DNA of 64,000 nucleotides from Ischnura elegans (lineage: Eukaryota; Arthropoda; Insecta; Odonata; Coenagrionidae). The DNA is taken from assembly GCF_921293095.1 (NCBI RefSeq), contig NC_060257.1, positions 89,207,449 through 89,271,448 of the forward strand, read 5' to 3'. A program made the position numbers and the translations under genes. This document shows, piece by piece, positions 9,854 through 22,009 of this stretch (within the stretch, counting starts at the first letter, position 1; each line of letters begins with the position of its first letter). The notes below the pieces were generated by a model, which saw nothing but the letters and a program-made list of their open reading frames with translations, was not told the origin of the DNA and ran no database searches.

Positions 9854-11752
9854 CCATCACAAGGTGTCTAATGAAGTCATTCAGTGTATGGAGTTCATGG
9901 GCAACAAAGACATTATATACGCGGAGTTTTTTGCTCGGAAAGGTTTCTATTTTTTATGTATGTCATTTCCATCCAATTGTTTGAAAATATCTTGCAATTT
10001 GCTAATCCGGTTTTCGCCGGAGCCTATACAATGATCGCTGTCTTTACATTATAATCGCGGTTGAAAAGTAAGTAGGGGTCAAAAAACGTAGCAGTAGAAC
10101 TCAGGCTATCATCAATAAACCGCTAAACAGCTGAGATCTCATGCGTACTTTAATCACGATTACAAACCATGCCATTAAAAGAGTTGCTCAAAGATGACCG
10201 GAACACGCCTTATTTTAATGGACTCAGAAAATAAGGCGTGGTATCGTTTTAATTCAGAGAAATCAGTTTTTTCTTTTGAAAGCCGCGGTTAAGAAGACGA
10301 AAACATTGCCGAAATAACGGGGAACTGGGCAGCGAAGTTAGCGAGGAGATAATTATTCGGTGAGCAGATTGAGTCACCGCCCGGAAATCACGTAGAGTGT
10401 GAATGGGTGCACATTCGGTTACTTCTAGTAGCTACTCAACAATTTGAAAGTTATACATAGTACATGTTTCAACTGTCAGATGTTTAAATAGGTTACAATA
10501 CAAGTATTCAGATTACGACGCAAACTGGGATTTGATAGAAAATGCTATTATTGAAACGTAAAAACCTGCAATGAAACAAATGATGTGGCCTTGTAATAAT
10601 GAAAATCACTTTTAAGACTGGTCTATGCAAAAAAAAGAAAGAAATTTAATATCGGTACCGAATGACAAATTAGCGTCAGAAATTTATAGCGTTTACAGAA
10701 AAAAATTAACGTGTACTCGACAACATCTATTATTCTTCTCCAGTACTAAAACAGCAAAATACCGCACATTGATATGGGGTTGATATATTTCTTAGTGGTG
10801 CGGTGGGCATTCTAGACGTCTGTGACTCGCTGGAGACCCCTGGCTCGCCTGACCCGAAGCAGATACAATTGAGACGTTGTCTCTCTCTGACTCCATCATC
10901 ACTGACTCTCCCACTAATTGCGGATTTAATGCCTCGATAGAGATAGGGTGTACCAAGAAGGGAAAAAAGGAGTTTATGCATGAAAGAAATCAAGATTTAG
11001 AGTCTCAATATGTAGAGCAAAGAGAATGTGTACACGTAAAAAATACCGTTGGAATATTTTCTATTGCCTCTAGAAAATGGTCGTGGAATGTGACTTTTTC
11101 GATTTCATGTGAACAGAATTTTAGAATGTATTCTTGAATCTGCAATTCAATTAGGATCTCATTTTAAATGTAAGAAAATATTGTCCCAGTGAGGAAATAT
11201 TCTGGATACCTATTTCATAAGGCATTTCTCTAAAATTACGTGAGCGCCTATCGATTTGAGAAAATCTATGTTTTCAATTTTGTTACCATTCTCGATCTAA
11301 TTTACTGTCTACATTTGCATTAACATACTGCCCCAATGCGAGCCGAATTATAATGCGTGTGGCGGGGGTTTTCAGAACACTAGCCGTTAACAAATATAAA
11401 GAAAATGCTCTAACGAAATACGCCAATCATTTATTAAAGTGATTTATCGATTGGGGTAAAAAACGAATTCCCATACCTTTTCTCCATGAATTGCGATGTT
11501 TTGCAGGTTCATGAAATGCATAGCCTGGCTTCCAAAAAATAATTCCCCGCAGTATTTTTGACTCGAAGGTGAGTTTCAAGAGTGCGTCCAACAGGTTGCG
11601 GATTGAGGGTCGACTACTAGATATAAAGGTTAACTGTGATATAAGCGAGTTCACTCGTCGAATAAGCAGTCGTGGACAAAAAGCGGCGGCATTCCGAGAT
11701 GGTATGCGTCTATCCCTGGATAAAGTTGGCCATATAAATGATAGATTAAGCC
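9854..11752. other. Gene-free stretch with one perfect small hairpin
   Basis: No convincing coding sequence. A perfect 13 bp stem, CACGCCTTATTTT (10204-10216) with its complement (10228-10240) and an 11 nt loop, is the only structure noted. Short frames at 10730-11137 and 11427-11790 show no motif. Confidence 0.4.
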
Positions 11753-11902
11753 CAGTAGCGGATCCAGGACAGGGACAAGGAAGGGTCTAATTGGGGAGGT
11801 AACCTCCCAGCAGTACTGGTGGTCCGAACAAAATTACCATTCTATCTTGTGTAAATTGGATACCCAAGGGGGGTCTGTAGCCCCAATATGGGTCTGCCGC
11901 TC
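11753..11902. mobile_element. hAT-like MITE, CAGTAGCGGATCC terminus
   Basis: The left end is CAGTAGCGGATCCAGG, and the right end GGGTCTGCCGCTC is an imperfect inverse. The interior (CTCCCAGCAGTACTGGTGGTC...AAAATTACCATTCTATC) matches the repeat at 27437-27566 in order, so both are copies of one short family. No 8 bp target duplication could be confirmed here. Confidence 0.5.
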
Positions 11903-11959
11903 ATAGCAACATAAGGACAGCGTGACCTACTGTTGGGTCACTCCACGCACTTAGTAAGA

Positions 11960-12329
11960 GATTTAGGCCCCATGGCCACTGCACAGGATCGCTAAATGGT
12001 AATGCTGGAGTAGGGATAATATTTGGAAAAAGCGTGTTAAAAGGTACCTGCAGTTTAATGAGCGGATAGTAATGGCGAAGGTAGAAAATATACCCGTTGG
12101 AACTGTAGCGGTGCAGGTTTACATGCCTAAATCAGATTATGAAGGAGACCAAGACATAATAATAACTCGGCAAAAATACAATGAGTGCAAACTTCAGCAC
12201 TATACAAACAACGTTAATAGATTATTTTATGAAATTTATGGTTTCCCAAGCGAGCGAATCGAAAATAAAAATAAAATAGTATCGGTAACCAGCATACTAC
12301 CAAATCACCCCCAGTTCCCCACCCTCTGA
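11960..12329 (+). pseudogene. RTE-like LINE fragment, endonuclease domain
   Basis: The frame 12072-12329 begins MAKVENIPVGTVAVQVYMP and includes the 'QVYxPTSD' signature (here QVYMPKSDYE) of AP-type endonucleases in RTE/Jockey-like LINEs. Upstream, the block VLKGTCSLMSG fits the preceding beta strand but is followed by stops. Only a small part of the domain is present, and it ends just before the MITE at 12356. Confidence 0.5.
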
Positions 12330-12355
12330 GCAAATCCGGATAGGTGCCTAAAGGC

Positions 12356-13018
12356 AATAGGGTGGTTTCCTAATATTTTTTGTTGCCTAAATCGAAAGAT
12401 TATTACTCCTGGAGTACGTCCTTCACGCTAATAGATTTTTAAATGGCAATACCTATTTTTCGCGATTAAATGAAAAGTGAAAAATTTCAAGCGCGCGAAA
12501 ACGCGACGGCTGAGTATGAATGCCGGGAAAACACCGTGTGACGTCGTTCTGGTTCCCGCTGCCGCAAGTGAGGCGACCTTGGGGCGAGGTTTGAAGCGCT
12601 GATACGACGCAGAATGCTAGCAGGTAGCAGAGTAACCTACTAGCAGGTAGCGCTTGCTTAAATAAAGATTATTAATACCTTATCAAACGAATGAAACTTT
12701 CTGACCATAGCCAGTTCTAATAGATGATTATTAAGAGCTGTTTCCCTGAGCTCTGTCTCTCATGCATCCATTGGTAATCTCAGACGAGTTAAAACTCCTA
12801 TCTACTGGTATAGAAACTAGGTCCCTGTGACGTCACGTGGAGTGGCATCGCGTGGGCGCCAATCTGGACTTTTTCAAATGCGGTTAAAATGACAATTTCC
12901 ATTAGTCTAAACTGGGATTTCTGAAACCTAATAATTGTATTGTATGACTACACTATTGGTGGGTAAGAAATCGCAGTCAACGCCTTTAGTTTTCTATGAT
13001 GAAGGAAACTACCCTATT
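12356..13018 (+). mobile_element. MITE family A, copy 1 (~660 bp)
   Basis: Termini are AATAGGGTGGTTTCCT on the left and AGGAAACTACCCTATT-like on the right, in inverted orientation. The interior is shared with two other copies (17409-18075 reversed, 39796-40440), including GGTCCCTGTGACGTCA and AGTGGCATCGC. There is no coding capacity. It is a non-autonomous DNA transposon; the superfamily cannot be assigned from the termini alone. Confidence 0.8.
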
Positions 13019-14504
13019 TACAGAGAAATACAAAATGGCAAATCTACGTACAAAGAAGTTGTGTTAGCGTGATATTCCGGCATGCATACATCAATGTCAG
13101 CGTTCATAGGCGGAAAAAAATCGGGTGATAATTACCTGTTGAAACTAACGCGAAAGAAGACGTGGAATTTGGTCGATTTTGAATTAAAAGGAAAATTAGG
13201 ATGAAATTATTGTGACGCGCAGTTTTGTATTCATTACTTTCTTGCGCTTTGCAACCGTGTTTTTTTTTACCTCTGACTGCGAATATTGGAAGAAGATTCA
13301 TCGCAAAGGAAAATAGCGTGGACGTATGGAATTGAGAAGTTAACTATGGAAAAAGAATTCGATGCGGCTAACAAACAGCTTTCAATTTTAAATCCATATG
13401 AAGAGCAGTTTGCAATTATAGTTATACCCAATAATGATAGATGGCGTCCAACCCTCGATATTTTTTCTATGGAGCAGCAAAGCAATTTTTTACAAAGTTC
13501 TAATTCACATTTTAGCTAATTGTTTTAATTAACCGACCTAAAGGAACAACTCAGCTCAGTTTTAATGCTGTGTACGGTACAAGGGCGTACCAATAATCGG
13601 CACTAAGGGCGAGGGGGGGATGCTATGATCGTGGAAGTTTTAACAATTTAGCACTAAAAACGTGAATAAAACCAATATCTTTCGCAATTATAACGGAGTT
13701 TTATTAGTTTCAAAGTTATTTGCTTGAATAAAAAATATTTTTATTTTAGTTACGTATCTTATGCCAATATAATTTTTCGTGGATTTAAAGAAAATTTGTT
13801 AAAAATCGTTTCGTTTCAATCCAGTATTGAATTTCCTAATAGAGTTTTGCGATTTTTGCTTTTAGGGGACAGCTGCCCATGGTAATTCGTTGTTATTTCT
13901 TCATAATAATGATAGATGGCGTTCCGCACGCGTTAATTTCCATTGTAAACGACCTATAGCCCATCAAGCTAAATTTTCGAGGAGTGTCCAATTATAACTT
14001 TCTCTGATTACTTCTCCGAACCGACATTAACTCTGACAGAAAACTTTTCCCATTTAGTTTGTATATCGAATCAATGGTTCGTGAGTTCACTTCCTGTAAT
14101 CGTGACATGATAGAATAAAAATTAAAAGTCGTTACATTCCACACAGTACATATTAAAAACTCTACCGTTTCCACCTTTTCAACTCATTATCAAGAGATAA
14201 CAGAACAAAAAAAGGAAACAGGTTTTGATGCCTTTTGACAATGACCTGAAAAAGTCGAAACAGGTGGAGTTTTAATTCGTGCGTAGGTTTCCGCGTCGTT
14301 GTTCACGATGACTGCTAATTTTCGGGTTCTCGAGCCGCGGCTGTCGTTTATGGTTGACAACAGTTTCGGAAGCCATTTTTCATTTTTTGCCGTCTTATAT
14401 AGCACTGGCCGATCTCCCCATGTGCGCTGATTGGTCAGAACTCTCTTCCAAACGATGCTGACTGGGTAGCCGTTGTACATAGAAGACCTCGACAATTATT
14501 ATGA
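13019..14504. other. Stretch with unassigned short frames
   Basis: A 77-codon plus frame (13286-13519, MEEDSSQRKIAWTYGIEKL...) and a 101-codon minus frame (14190-14495) have no recognised motif. ATAATGATAGATGGCGT occurs twice (13431 and 13906). Confidence 0.3.
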
Positions 14505-16525
14505 ATGGAGCCTGACGCAAAGAGACAACGGCTGAAAAAAAATATGTTGTACCCTCCAAATTTGTTTGCGAAGGAGTTGAATTACCTTGAACTGGCAGAG
14601 AAAGCACTCTGAAGAGGCATAAAAATGAAATTATGAAGGAGTCGGCACAAGGTAATGGTTATGGTAGATATCTAAAATAGTTTCCATGTTATTTAGAAGT
14701 GAATATTTTCACTGAGGTCACTGTTAATTTTGCATACCTACTTAGTTGTTTTCTGTTGGTGTATCCAGCGAAGATACGAAAAAGTACGTTCACATGTAGA
14801 TACGATTGCCAATGAACATCATTTAGTGCGCAAACATTATAAAGAAACTTTATGTTTCTTCGGGAATTTTACATAAACGTGTGCTTTTTTTCAGCAAACA
14901 TAGCTGGTGAAGAGAAGCAGTCATCAGATGATATAAGTCAGCCTGAACGACCTTTGCATTTAGGTGACTATCTTTCATTATTTGAAGTATAACATCAGAT
15001 ATGGTTTTTAAGTAGGTATTTCTTTTCTAAAAATGTTGGGAAATTTTCACTTGCTAAATCATTATTCTGTGAAGGACTTTAGAATTTTAAGGCAATGTGG
15101 CCATGGTCTGAGTATTTACATGAATTTGAAGCTACAAAAATACTCATTGTCAGTATTGAACTTACATTTTGATGTGGGAGTGTTTGTGGAGCAGTTGCGG
15201 CCGTTGATTTTTATTATTCCTTAAAATATGTGTGAAATAAGTGCATTAAAGATACATAAATGACAAATTTACTGCGTTTTACGATTGTCAGTTAATATTT
15301 GAAGGGAATTTTAAATTTAAATTTTGTCCAGAGACCTATTTTGGAGTCATTTATCCTTTTCTAATGAGAGGACATTGTTGAGTTTTACGAATTAATATGT
15401 CAACTCACCGGCACAGATTAATTTTGAAAAGAGATTTAATTGGTATTAGTAACAAAGATCTAGTAGTTGTCTGTTTAAAGAGAAATTTCCAGAGTGTTGT
15501 TTACTAGTTTTGTGTGGTTTTCACGTAAATTGCTACAACTGTTTTCTTCGGGTACGTATTGTTCTTTCAGCCTCTGCACGAGTGCATACTCTTGAAGAAT
15601 TCTACTCACAAATTATTTGAGCTCTCTTCACTCAAAAATTCCTCAGTGTTATGACCTTGATTTTTTGCTAACTAAATCATTGTTTTTAGAGCCTCTTATA
15701 TCTGATTTCTCATTGCTGAAGTATCCAAAAAAACATGCTGTGTGTCAAAGTCGAAAACTATATGTTCTTGAAGGCGTCGTAATACCATTCTTTCTGGAAT
15801 GAAAAATCAGACTATTGTTGCTTTGACTAACCCATTATCAATGACTTTTAGACCACCTTAGTGGTAATCCGGTAAATCAAAAATTTTCCTTTTCCACAAC
15901 AGCCAATCTGCTTCACCGGTGAGAGTCTTAATATGCTTTTCAAGCTCCCATTCCCCATTCCTGGGTGTCAATTAAACATTCTGTAATTTCATATAATTGT
16001 AACTAGGAGTTAGCTGTGAAACTTGTGTACTGCGATGTTGATAATTTTTTTTATTCACAGCTGAAATTCCTGTCAATGATAAAAATGGAGAAGAATGTGA
16101 CCCTTTGCTGTGGACTGTGAAGCGTAGAGGACCAAAGCCTAAAGAATGTCATTACAGAAGGAAAGGAATCCAGGTGGACATGATGCGTGCATCTCACCAG
16201 TGAAATTCAATGAAAATAAGATACATGTGGATGATGTGTACTCACCAGACTGCTCAATGAGCTCCGTGTCGCGGTCTGCCTCCAATAGTGATTCTGACTA
16301 CGAATCTGAATCATCTGATCCTGATGTAGATACTGAGCTGTATAATGTAAAAAACAATTCCTTGATGGCCACCAGATATCATGACTTGCATGACAGTATG
16401 CACTACTTAGGCATACACAGTAATGTTTTGTTTATTTTGAGTCTTTTGGAAAAAAGGCTGAGTTTTAGTGGAAAGCACCTTGAAAAGAAAGATGGTGTGT
16501 CCCTTATCCTTAGAAAGGTGAAAGG
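14505..16525 (+). pseudogene. Decayed PIF/Harbinger-like transposase gene, 5' exons
   Basis: Three exon-like blocks share one phase pattern. Exon 1 (ATG at 14505, donor AAG then GTAATG at about 14650) reads MEPDAKRQRLKK..., and a 1-base frame break near 14605 separates its first 35 codons from KRHKNEIMKESAQ. Exon 2 (about 14896-14960, after TTTTTTTCAG) reads NIAGEEKQSSDDISQPERP. Exon 3 (16062-16525, after TTATTCACAG) reads AEIPVNDKNGEECDPLLWTV, then KRRGPKPKE, then after another frame break near 16180 an acidic serine-rich stretch, and ends YLGIHSNVLFILSLLE...DGVSLILRKVKG. That ending resembles the helix-turn-helix lead-in of insect PIF/Harbinger transposases ('YLGI...LLxxK...VLLTLRKIK'). The donor at 16526 (GTAATT) has no partner exon; the DDE part is not found. 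At least two frame breaks make it a pseudogene. Confidence 0.45.
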
Positions 16526-16607
16526 TAATTAAGGCTGGCCTCTTACACCTCTGGTCTACGGGCTGCAGACAGTAGCGCCGACTCCATGGGGCTTCAGGGG
16601 GCCCGAG

Positions 16608-16913
16608 CAATGGCGCAGCGAGGGGGGGTTTTGGGTGTTAAACCCCCCCCCCCAGAGCTCAGAGAAATTTTTAAGTTTAATCCATTTTACTTAATTGGAT
16701 TGATAATACTAATAGAATAGTGTAATGATCAATTAAATATCCCTCAGAAAGCCGTAAAACTCAACATTTTGAACCGTTTATCTTTAAAATTCTGCAATTT
16801 ATTAATCTCGCACCCACCGCTTATCCTGGTAGGTATTCCACACCCCCACACACCCGGTATTTGTTGCACCTAAACCCCCCCCCCCCCAGCCTTAATTCCT
16901 AGCTGCGCCCCTG
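16608..16913. mobile_element. hAT-type MITE with 8 bp target duplication
   Basis: The flanks are GGCCCGAG at 16600-16607 and again at 16914-16921, a perfect 8 bp target site duplication, the length produced by hAT transposases. The ends are CAATGGCGCAGCGAGG and (inverted) CAGGGGCGCAGCTAGGA. The interior matches the repeat at 30722-31021 in opposite orientation (for example AGCCGTAAAACTCA versus TGAGTTTTACAGCC). Confidence 0.8.
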
Positions 16914-17336
16914 GGCCCGAGCCCCCACAAAAATTCGTTATGGGTGTGAGGAAAAAATGTGTCAGGCTTGTCGATTTTCCCCGGAGTGTCCAGATATATC
17001 GAGATTCGAGTTATCAGGGTTCTAATGTTAATCATATGAATCTTCTAAAATTCTTTAAAAAAACTTAAAACTCACTACTCATAAAATTTCCCGAGGGCAA
17101 GATCCTCGGTTAGGGCCCTCCCAATATTTTTGTCAGTCGTCATTCCTGGCTGCAGAGCTAGTCGTAATCTTGTTTGACACAACTTCATCAACTGAGTGAC
17201 GTCATTGGTTGCTTCGTTCAGCTGTCGGAAGATTAAGGAACGCTACGGAAGCGTTGACGGTGAATTTTGAAACGCACCAATGGTTGATATGACATTCGTC
17301 CGCGTAATCATTTAACTAATCATAATATATTAAAAT

Positions 17337-18407
17337 ACAAAATGAATAAAACACAAGCGAAAGCTGAGCGATTCGTCAAAAACTGCTACCGGCGCGCCGG
17401 ATGTTATGGAAGAGGGTAGTTTCCTTCATCAAAAAAACGAAATCCATTGATTGCGATTCGTTACCAACCATTAGTGTATTCATAATATACATATTATTTG
17501 GTTTTAGAAATCCCAGTTTAGACGAATGGCAATGTTTAATTTTAACCGCATTTGAAAAAGGCCAGATTGGCGCCCATGCGATGCCACTCCACGTGACGTC
17601 ACAGGGACCTAGTTTCTTTACGAGAAAATAGGAATTTTAAATCGTCTGAGATTACCAATTCATGCACGAGGCACAGAGCTAAGGCAAACATCTCTTAATA
17701 ATCACCTATTAAAACTGCCTAAGGTCAGAAAGTTTCATTCGTTTGATAAGGTATTAATAATCATTATTTAAGCCAAGCGATACCAGCTAGCAGGGTACTC
17801 TGCTACCTGCTAGCAGCCAGCACCGCAGCAGCGGTCAAGCCTCGCCCTAAGGTCACCTCACAAGGCGGAAGCGGGAACCAGAATGACGTCACACGGTGTT
17901 TTCCCAGCATTCATAATTAGCCGTCGAGTTTTCGCGCGCTTGAAAATTTTCAGTTTTCATTTGATCGCGAAAAATAGATATCGTCATTTAAAAATCTTAA
18001 AGCGTGAAATGCGTACTCCATGAGTAATAATCTTTTGATTTAGGCAAAAAAATTATAATAGGAAGCCACCCTATTAGGCTGGGAGCCGCTGGAGACTGGG
18101 AGGCTGCGCGCTATGCTTAGATTGCTTGAACAATTGAGAATAGATATGGTTAAGAGCGACACAGAGAATATAATATTAGAGCCACACTTTATTTCCAGGT
18201 CCGATAGAAGCAATAAATTAAGAGGTATGTTTTGCCGAACGGATAGATATGGGAATTCGTTCTTCCCCCGAACCATAAAGTACTTTAATACTATTCTAGT
18301 CGTATCTTGTTTGAGGATTTGCTTTTTATATCTAAACGGCTGGTGTTCTAACACCCTGCCATACTTCTTTTTAGGTAACTTGCAGGGTAATATGTAGATT
18401 TAGATCA
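17337..18407 (+). pseudogene. LINE 3' fragment split by MITE A copy 2
   Basis: The coding tail of a CR1/Jockey-like LINE is present on both sides of a MITE. The left part (17337-17408) reads MNKTQAKAERFVKNCYRR, and the right part (18076-18340) reads AGSRWRL/PLETGRLRAMLRLL-type sequence and a FFPRTIK motif. The 3' untranslated part reads GGTGTTCTAACACCCTGCC and ends in GTAGATTTAGAT at 18407. The same 3' end occurs at 32.2-32.56 kb and 58.64-58.71 kb. The coding part has several frame breaks. Confidence 0.7.
17409..18075 (-). mobile_element. MITE family A, copy 2 (inverted)
   Basis: It is reverse-oriented relative to copies 1 and 3: starts AGAGGGTAGTTTCCTTCATC and ends GGAAGCCACCCTATT. Interior landmarks (GCGATGCCACTCCACGTGACGTC..., CAGAATGACGTCACACGGTG) are complements of copy 1. 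It interrupts a LINE, so it is younger than that LINE insertion. Confidence 0.8.
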
Positions 18408-19486
18408 TTAGCGTACTAAGTTATTGATCCGGGTATTCATTTATTCACGTCACGAGAAATCATCTCAGTAGGTATCCAAGCACTCAGACATTAGGGTTCT
18501 CGCGTAACAACGACCGATAGCATTTGCCGCTTCGAACCCGAGCTTCACCTACAGGTTTATTTTTAACTCCGACTTTATCTATTCCTCAATATGAGTAGGA
18601 AACAAATACAATTCATGCATGGTATACATCACTCACTCTATTCACTTGGAACCCGACTTCTCTCCCATACTTCCTAAGGTTCCAGCAAGGCAGGCCCGTT
18701 GCCCGGGTTTGGGTGTTGCTGTTTTTCACAAAGCCCACGGTCTCTTCCTGAGCTAGGAAAGGTACTGAAGCATTCATATTACAATTGTCATTACTGGACT
18801 ACCTCGCTTATGTGTGGTGGTATTACCTAAAGAACTGGATATAATGTACAATGACTAAGCATTTGAATTTCGTATAGGATTTTACTGCAGGTGACTAAAG
18901 CGGCCCTCTGTCACGTTATCTGAACATGTTATCAAAGGAAATTACTTTTTTAAACATGTTGGGTTGGCTTCGATGAATTATAGTCTTATTTAGCTGGCCG
19001 AACACGATTTTTTTAGTCTTCGTCATAAAAACCGTTAAACCCGCCAATTTAAAATTCGAGGAGAAAATCTATCATTTACAGATTAATGTTCGAAGGTTAT
19101 TATGTTCTAGGTAATTCGCTATTTGACGCGGAAAATTTACCGGGGAAAAACTTTCGTTTAGATAAAATGAAACGAATATTCTTAGTCAAAGTGGCTATTC
19201 CTATCAGTGACGAAGCATTGGGAATCTATGAGGGGCAACAAAACCTATTCATGTTGAATAGTATGAGATATTTAGTGAATCATTATAATGAGAATGCATG
19301 GTTATTCTAAATGATGGACATAATTTCAAAAATATCAATTTAAAGACAAATTCAAAATTAGCAAGCTTGATATCAATGAAAAGAAGAAGTCTAAAAAAAG
19401 TCATAATATTTTATATTAAATTAATTTAAATACTTTTATAATTTGCTATAGTTATTTGGTTCTTAATACTTATTTCATAATCAAAA
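18408..19486. other. Gene-free stretch
   Basis: AT-rich; the 74-codon plus frame 19086-19310 (MFEGYYVLGNSLFDAENLPGKN) has no recognised family. Confidence 0.35.
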
Positions 19487-19750
19487 ATGTAATCTTGCTC
19501 CGCACTTCCGGCCAGCGTGATCTCCTGATCTCACACCCTGCGACTATTTGTCATGGGGTTCTGTAAAGGACGCTCTTTACGTTCCATCTCTACTAATTGC
19601 TCTGAACCGGATCACTGCTGACCGTGCACTCCATAACAGCAGATACCATTTCGCATTTGTAGAACGAGTCGAACGCTTCAATGTTTGCCGTGCAGCCAAC
19701 GATGGCCTTATTGAACATTTATCACATTTCTCATTATTAAAATCTAGTTA
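19487..19750 (+). pseudogene. mariner/IS630-like transposase C-terminus
   Basis: The frame around 19500-19750 reads SPDLTPCDYLSWGSVKDALYV, then ITADRALHNSRYHFAFVERV, and ends FNVCRAANDGLIEHL. This matches the terminal DDE block of insect IS630/Tc1-mariner-type transposases ('RSPDLTPCDFFLWGxxKDxVY...VCRxxxGxHIEHL'), including the last catalytic acidic residue in PCD. Everything upstream of this block is missing, so it is a 5'-truncated relic. The sequence TAACCCTGTATATT at about 20040 may be the element's end. Confidence 0.7.
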
Positions 19751-19800
19751 ATTATTAAAAATCATTAGATTTATTAAATTCTATAGATATCACACATTAT

Positions 19801-19929
19801 CAGTAGCGGATACAGAAAAAACTCGATGGGTGCGCAAAAAATACCTTGAGTTACCATTACTTTTAGCGTAATAAAAAGTAATTGGGGGGGGGGGCGTGCC
19901 CCCTGCGCCCCCATCTGTATCCGCCACTG
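19801..19929. mobile_element. hAT-type MITE (CAGTAGCGGATACAG family)
   Basis: The ends CAGTAGCGGATACAG and CTGTATCCGCCACTG are inverted copies. The flanking 8-mers CACATTAT (19793-19800) and CATATTAT (19930-19937) differ by one base, as expected of a slightly aged hAT target duplication. It is the same family as 25845-26103. It lies downstream of the transposase relic. Confidence 0.75.
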
Positions 19930-20049
19930 CATATTATGAAAAAGCTTCGAAACTTCCTCTTTTCATCGGTATAAATATTTTTCATTTTTGATTTATACTT
20001 CAAGAAATACGAAGTTTTGTAAATGGGTCGACATTTAGGTTAACCCTGT

Positions 20050-22000
20050 ATATTTCTGGGCAAATAGGCAATTATGCAGTCAGTCATATACGAGTCTAAA
20101 TGCATCCGAACTCTTAAGCCTCCACCCATCCAAGTCTAAGCGCTGCGTGAAGATTTATGCAAAATACCGTGTTGCCCTACTCTCTCTGAAATGTGAAACT
20201 GATGATTAAACTTATATGCGCATAATTTTTTTTTACTGTTATCATTTCGTGTACTCACAACAGTCCCTATGATTACCCCAAAGCCTCGCCACTGATGCAT
20301 GCTGCTTATTTCTCTCCAATTACGGAAACTGGGTATATTATTACCATTAGTGAATTACTTTCGGATGTTCCGCCTTTCAAGGATCACTATTACTGTGGAC
20401 GTTTCGGATTACGATGCGGTTTTGGAAACCTTATCGGAGCAACTGAGAATCACAAGGAAATATTCGCGTAGGATCCACCGGAACTGCATGAGGCGGAACA
20501 AGGACTTTTGTAAGAGGGGGTAAAGATGAGTTTTCAGTCCCCCTCCCCTGATACCCCCATGCTCCCTCACTAAAATATTATACCTCCGTAAGCTATTTCT
20601 TTAGATGGAATAATTTGTGAGGAAAGTAATAGTAATAGTAAGTAATAGTAAGTTTGCTAATATGAATATAATTCGTTATTAGTTATTCGTTCGCAATTGT
20701 TAGTTAATCATTATTTTCAAACAATTTAATTACAAAATTTAAATGACTTTTCTGAATAGACTATTGTAATTTTGCCGACCTCTGAAATATGCCCCCCGGG
20801 GGCACGTGCCCCCTCTGCGCTGCTCTTGTTTCGTGTCTGAGTAGGATAATGCACTCAATGCCTATTCATTATAGTTCCCAAAGATTTATCGCGACACCAA
20901 CGTAATAGTAACAAGAAGGAAAAATAAGGTACGTGTAAGAGCCCCTAAAAGTTTTGATTCGTTTTTAATCGGTGTAAATAGTTATCTAGTCATTTAATGT
21001 ATCCAATTAAAGTGCGGAGCGAATTTTTGTTGTCTATTTAATTCTCTGACAAACATTTACCACGGGCCATGTGAGACTGGGGAAAAAGCTATTTTCGTCC
21101 ATTTTGCTACTTTAAATGCCAATATTAAATATTTACTGTGTGCATTATCAGTAAGTAAAGTAACGAAAAATATTAAGGTCACAGAAATATTCTCAGTAAT
21201 CTAATGCTAATCGTTGCGATGCTTTCACTGCATGCATCGAATGTCTGTATTCTTAAGATCAGTGAATACATTAAGATGAACCAATGTAATCATTCAATAG
21301 GAAAAGCAAGTAAGCTCACATTGAAAAACGGAAATAAGGAAATCGATAGTAGCTATTGCATGCTAACATTGATTCAGCAACCCAGATCTCAGGAAATAAC
21401 GCGTTAGCAAGACAAGGGCGAATCCTGGATTTTTCCGAGGGTGACGCAAGGGTTTGACAGGGTAACGGTCTTCTCATATTTGATATTAAAAACAACATAC
21501 AACAATTAATGTACGAAATATAGTTATTTTAATATAAATATATATAAAATATAGTTATATTTTAATATAAAAGTTATTAACATGAAAATATCAATAAGTT
21601 AAATATGTAATAACGACAGTTGTCTTCAATGATTCCTTTAGACAGATTATATTTTTTATAATTAACTCACGATCACTAGTCGATAAATCAGAACGGATTA
21701 TTTTCATCTTTGCACGACATGCTCTCCGTCGCCTTAACGATTTTTGGCTTTCGCGTCATACCACCTCGCTTCGTTACCTTATTTTTTGAGTTTACTAGAG
21801 ATAAAACTTTTTATACCTGAATCTACGTGTGAAGGAAAAACTTTTCAAGCACCCTCTGCATTTAACTCTAACACTGAATACACAAACTAAACTACCGCGA
21901 TGATAACGGGAGGGTATCAAAAATCTTGTCTATTTTTTAAGCGTATCGGCGGGTGCGATTTAAATCCGCCAATGGTTATCCATTAGCCACTTCCGTTTTT
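20050..22000. other. Gene-free, AT-rich stretch
   Basis: It contains a short AGTAATAGTA tandem (20624-20653), a very AT-rich section (21500-21610) and a CCCCCGGGGGCACGTGCCCCC palindrome-like run near 20790. No coding sequence was recognised. Confidence 0.4.
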
Positions 22001-22009
22001 CCTTCCCTT

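Noticed and set aside
13286..13519. 77-codon frame as an exon of the PIF-like gene
   Set aside because: No 3' splice site before it and no recognisable domain; phase to the exon at 14505 cannot be tested.
16560..17150. Outer hAT element enclosing the MITE at 16608
   Set aside because: CAGTAGCGCCGACTCC looks like a hAT terminus, but no matching inverted end or target duplication was found.
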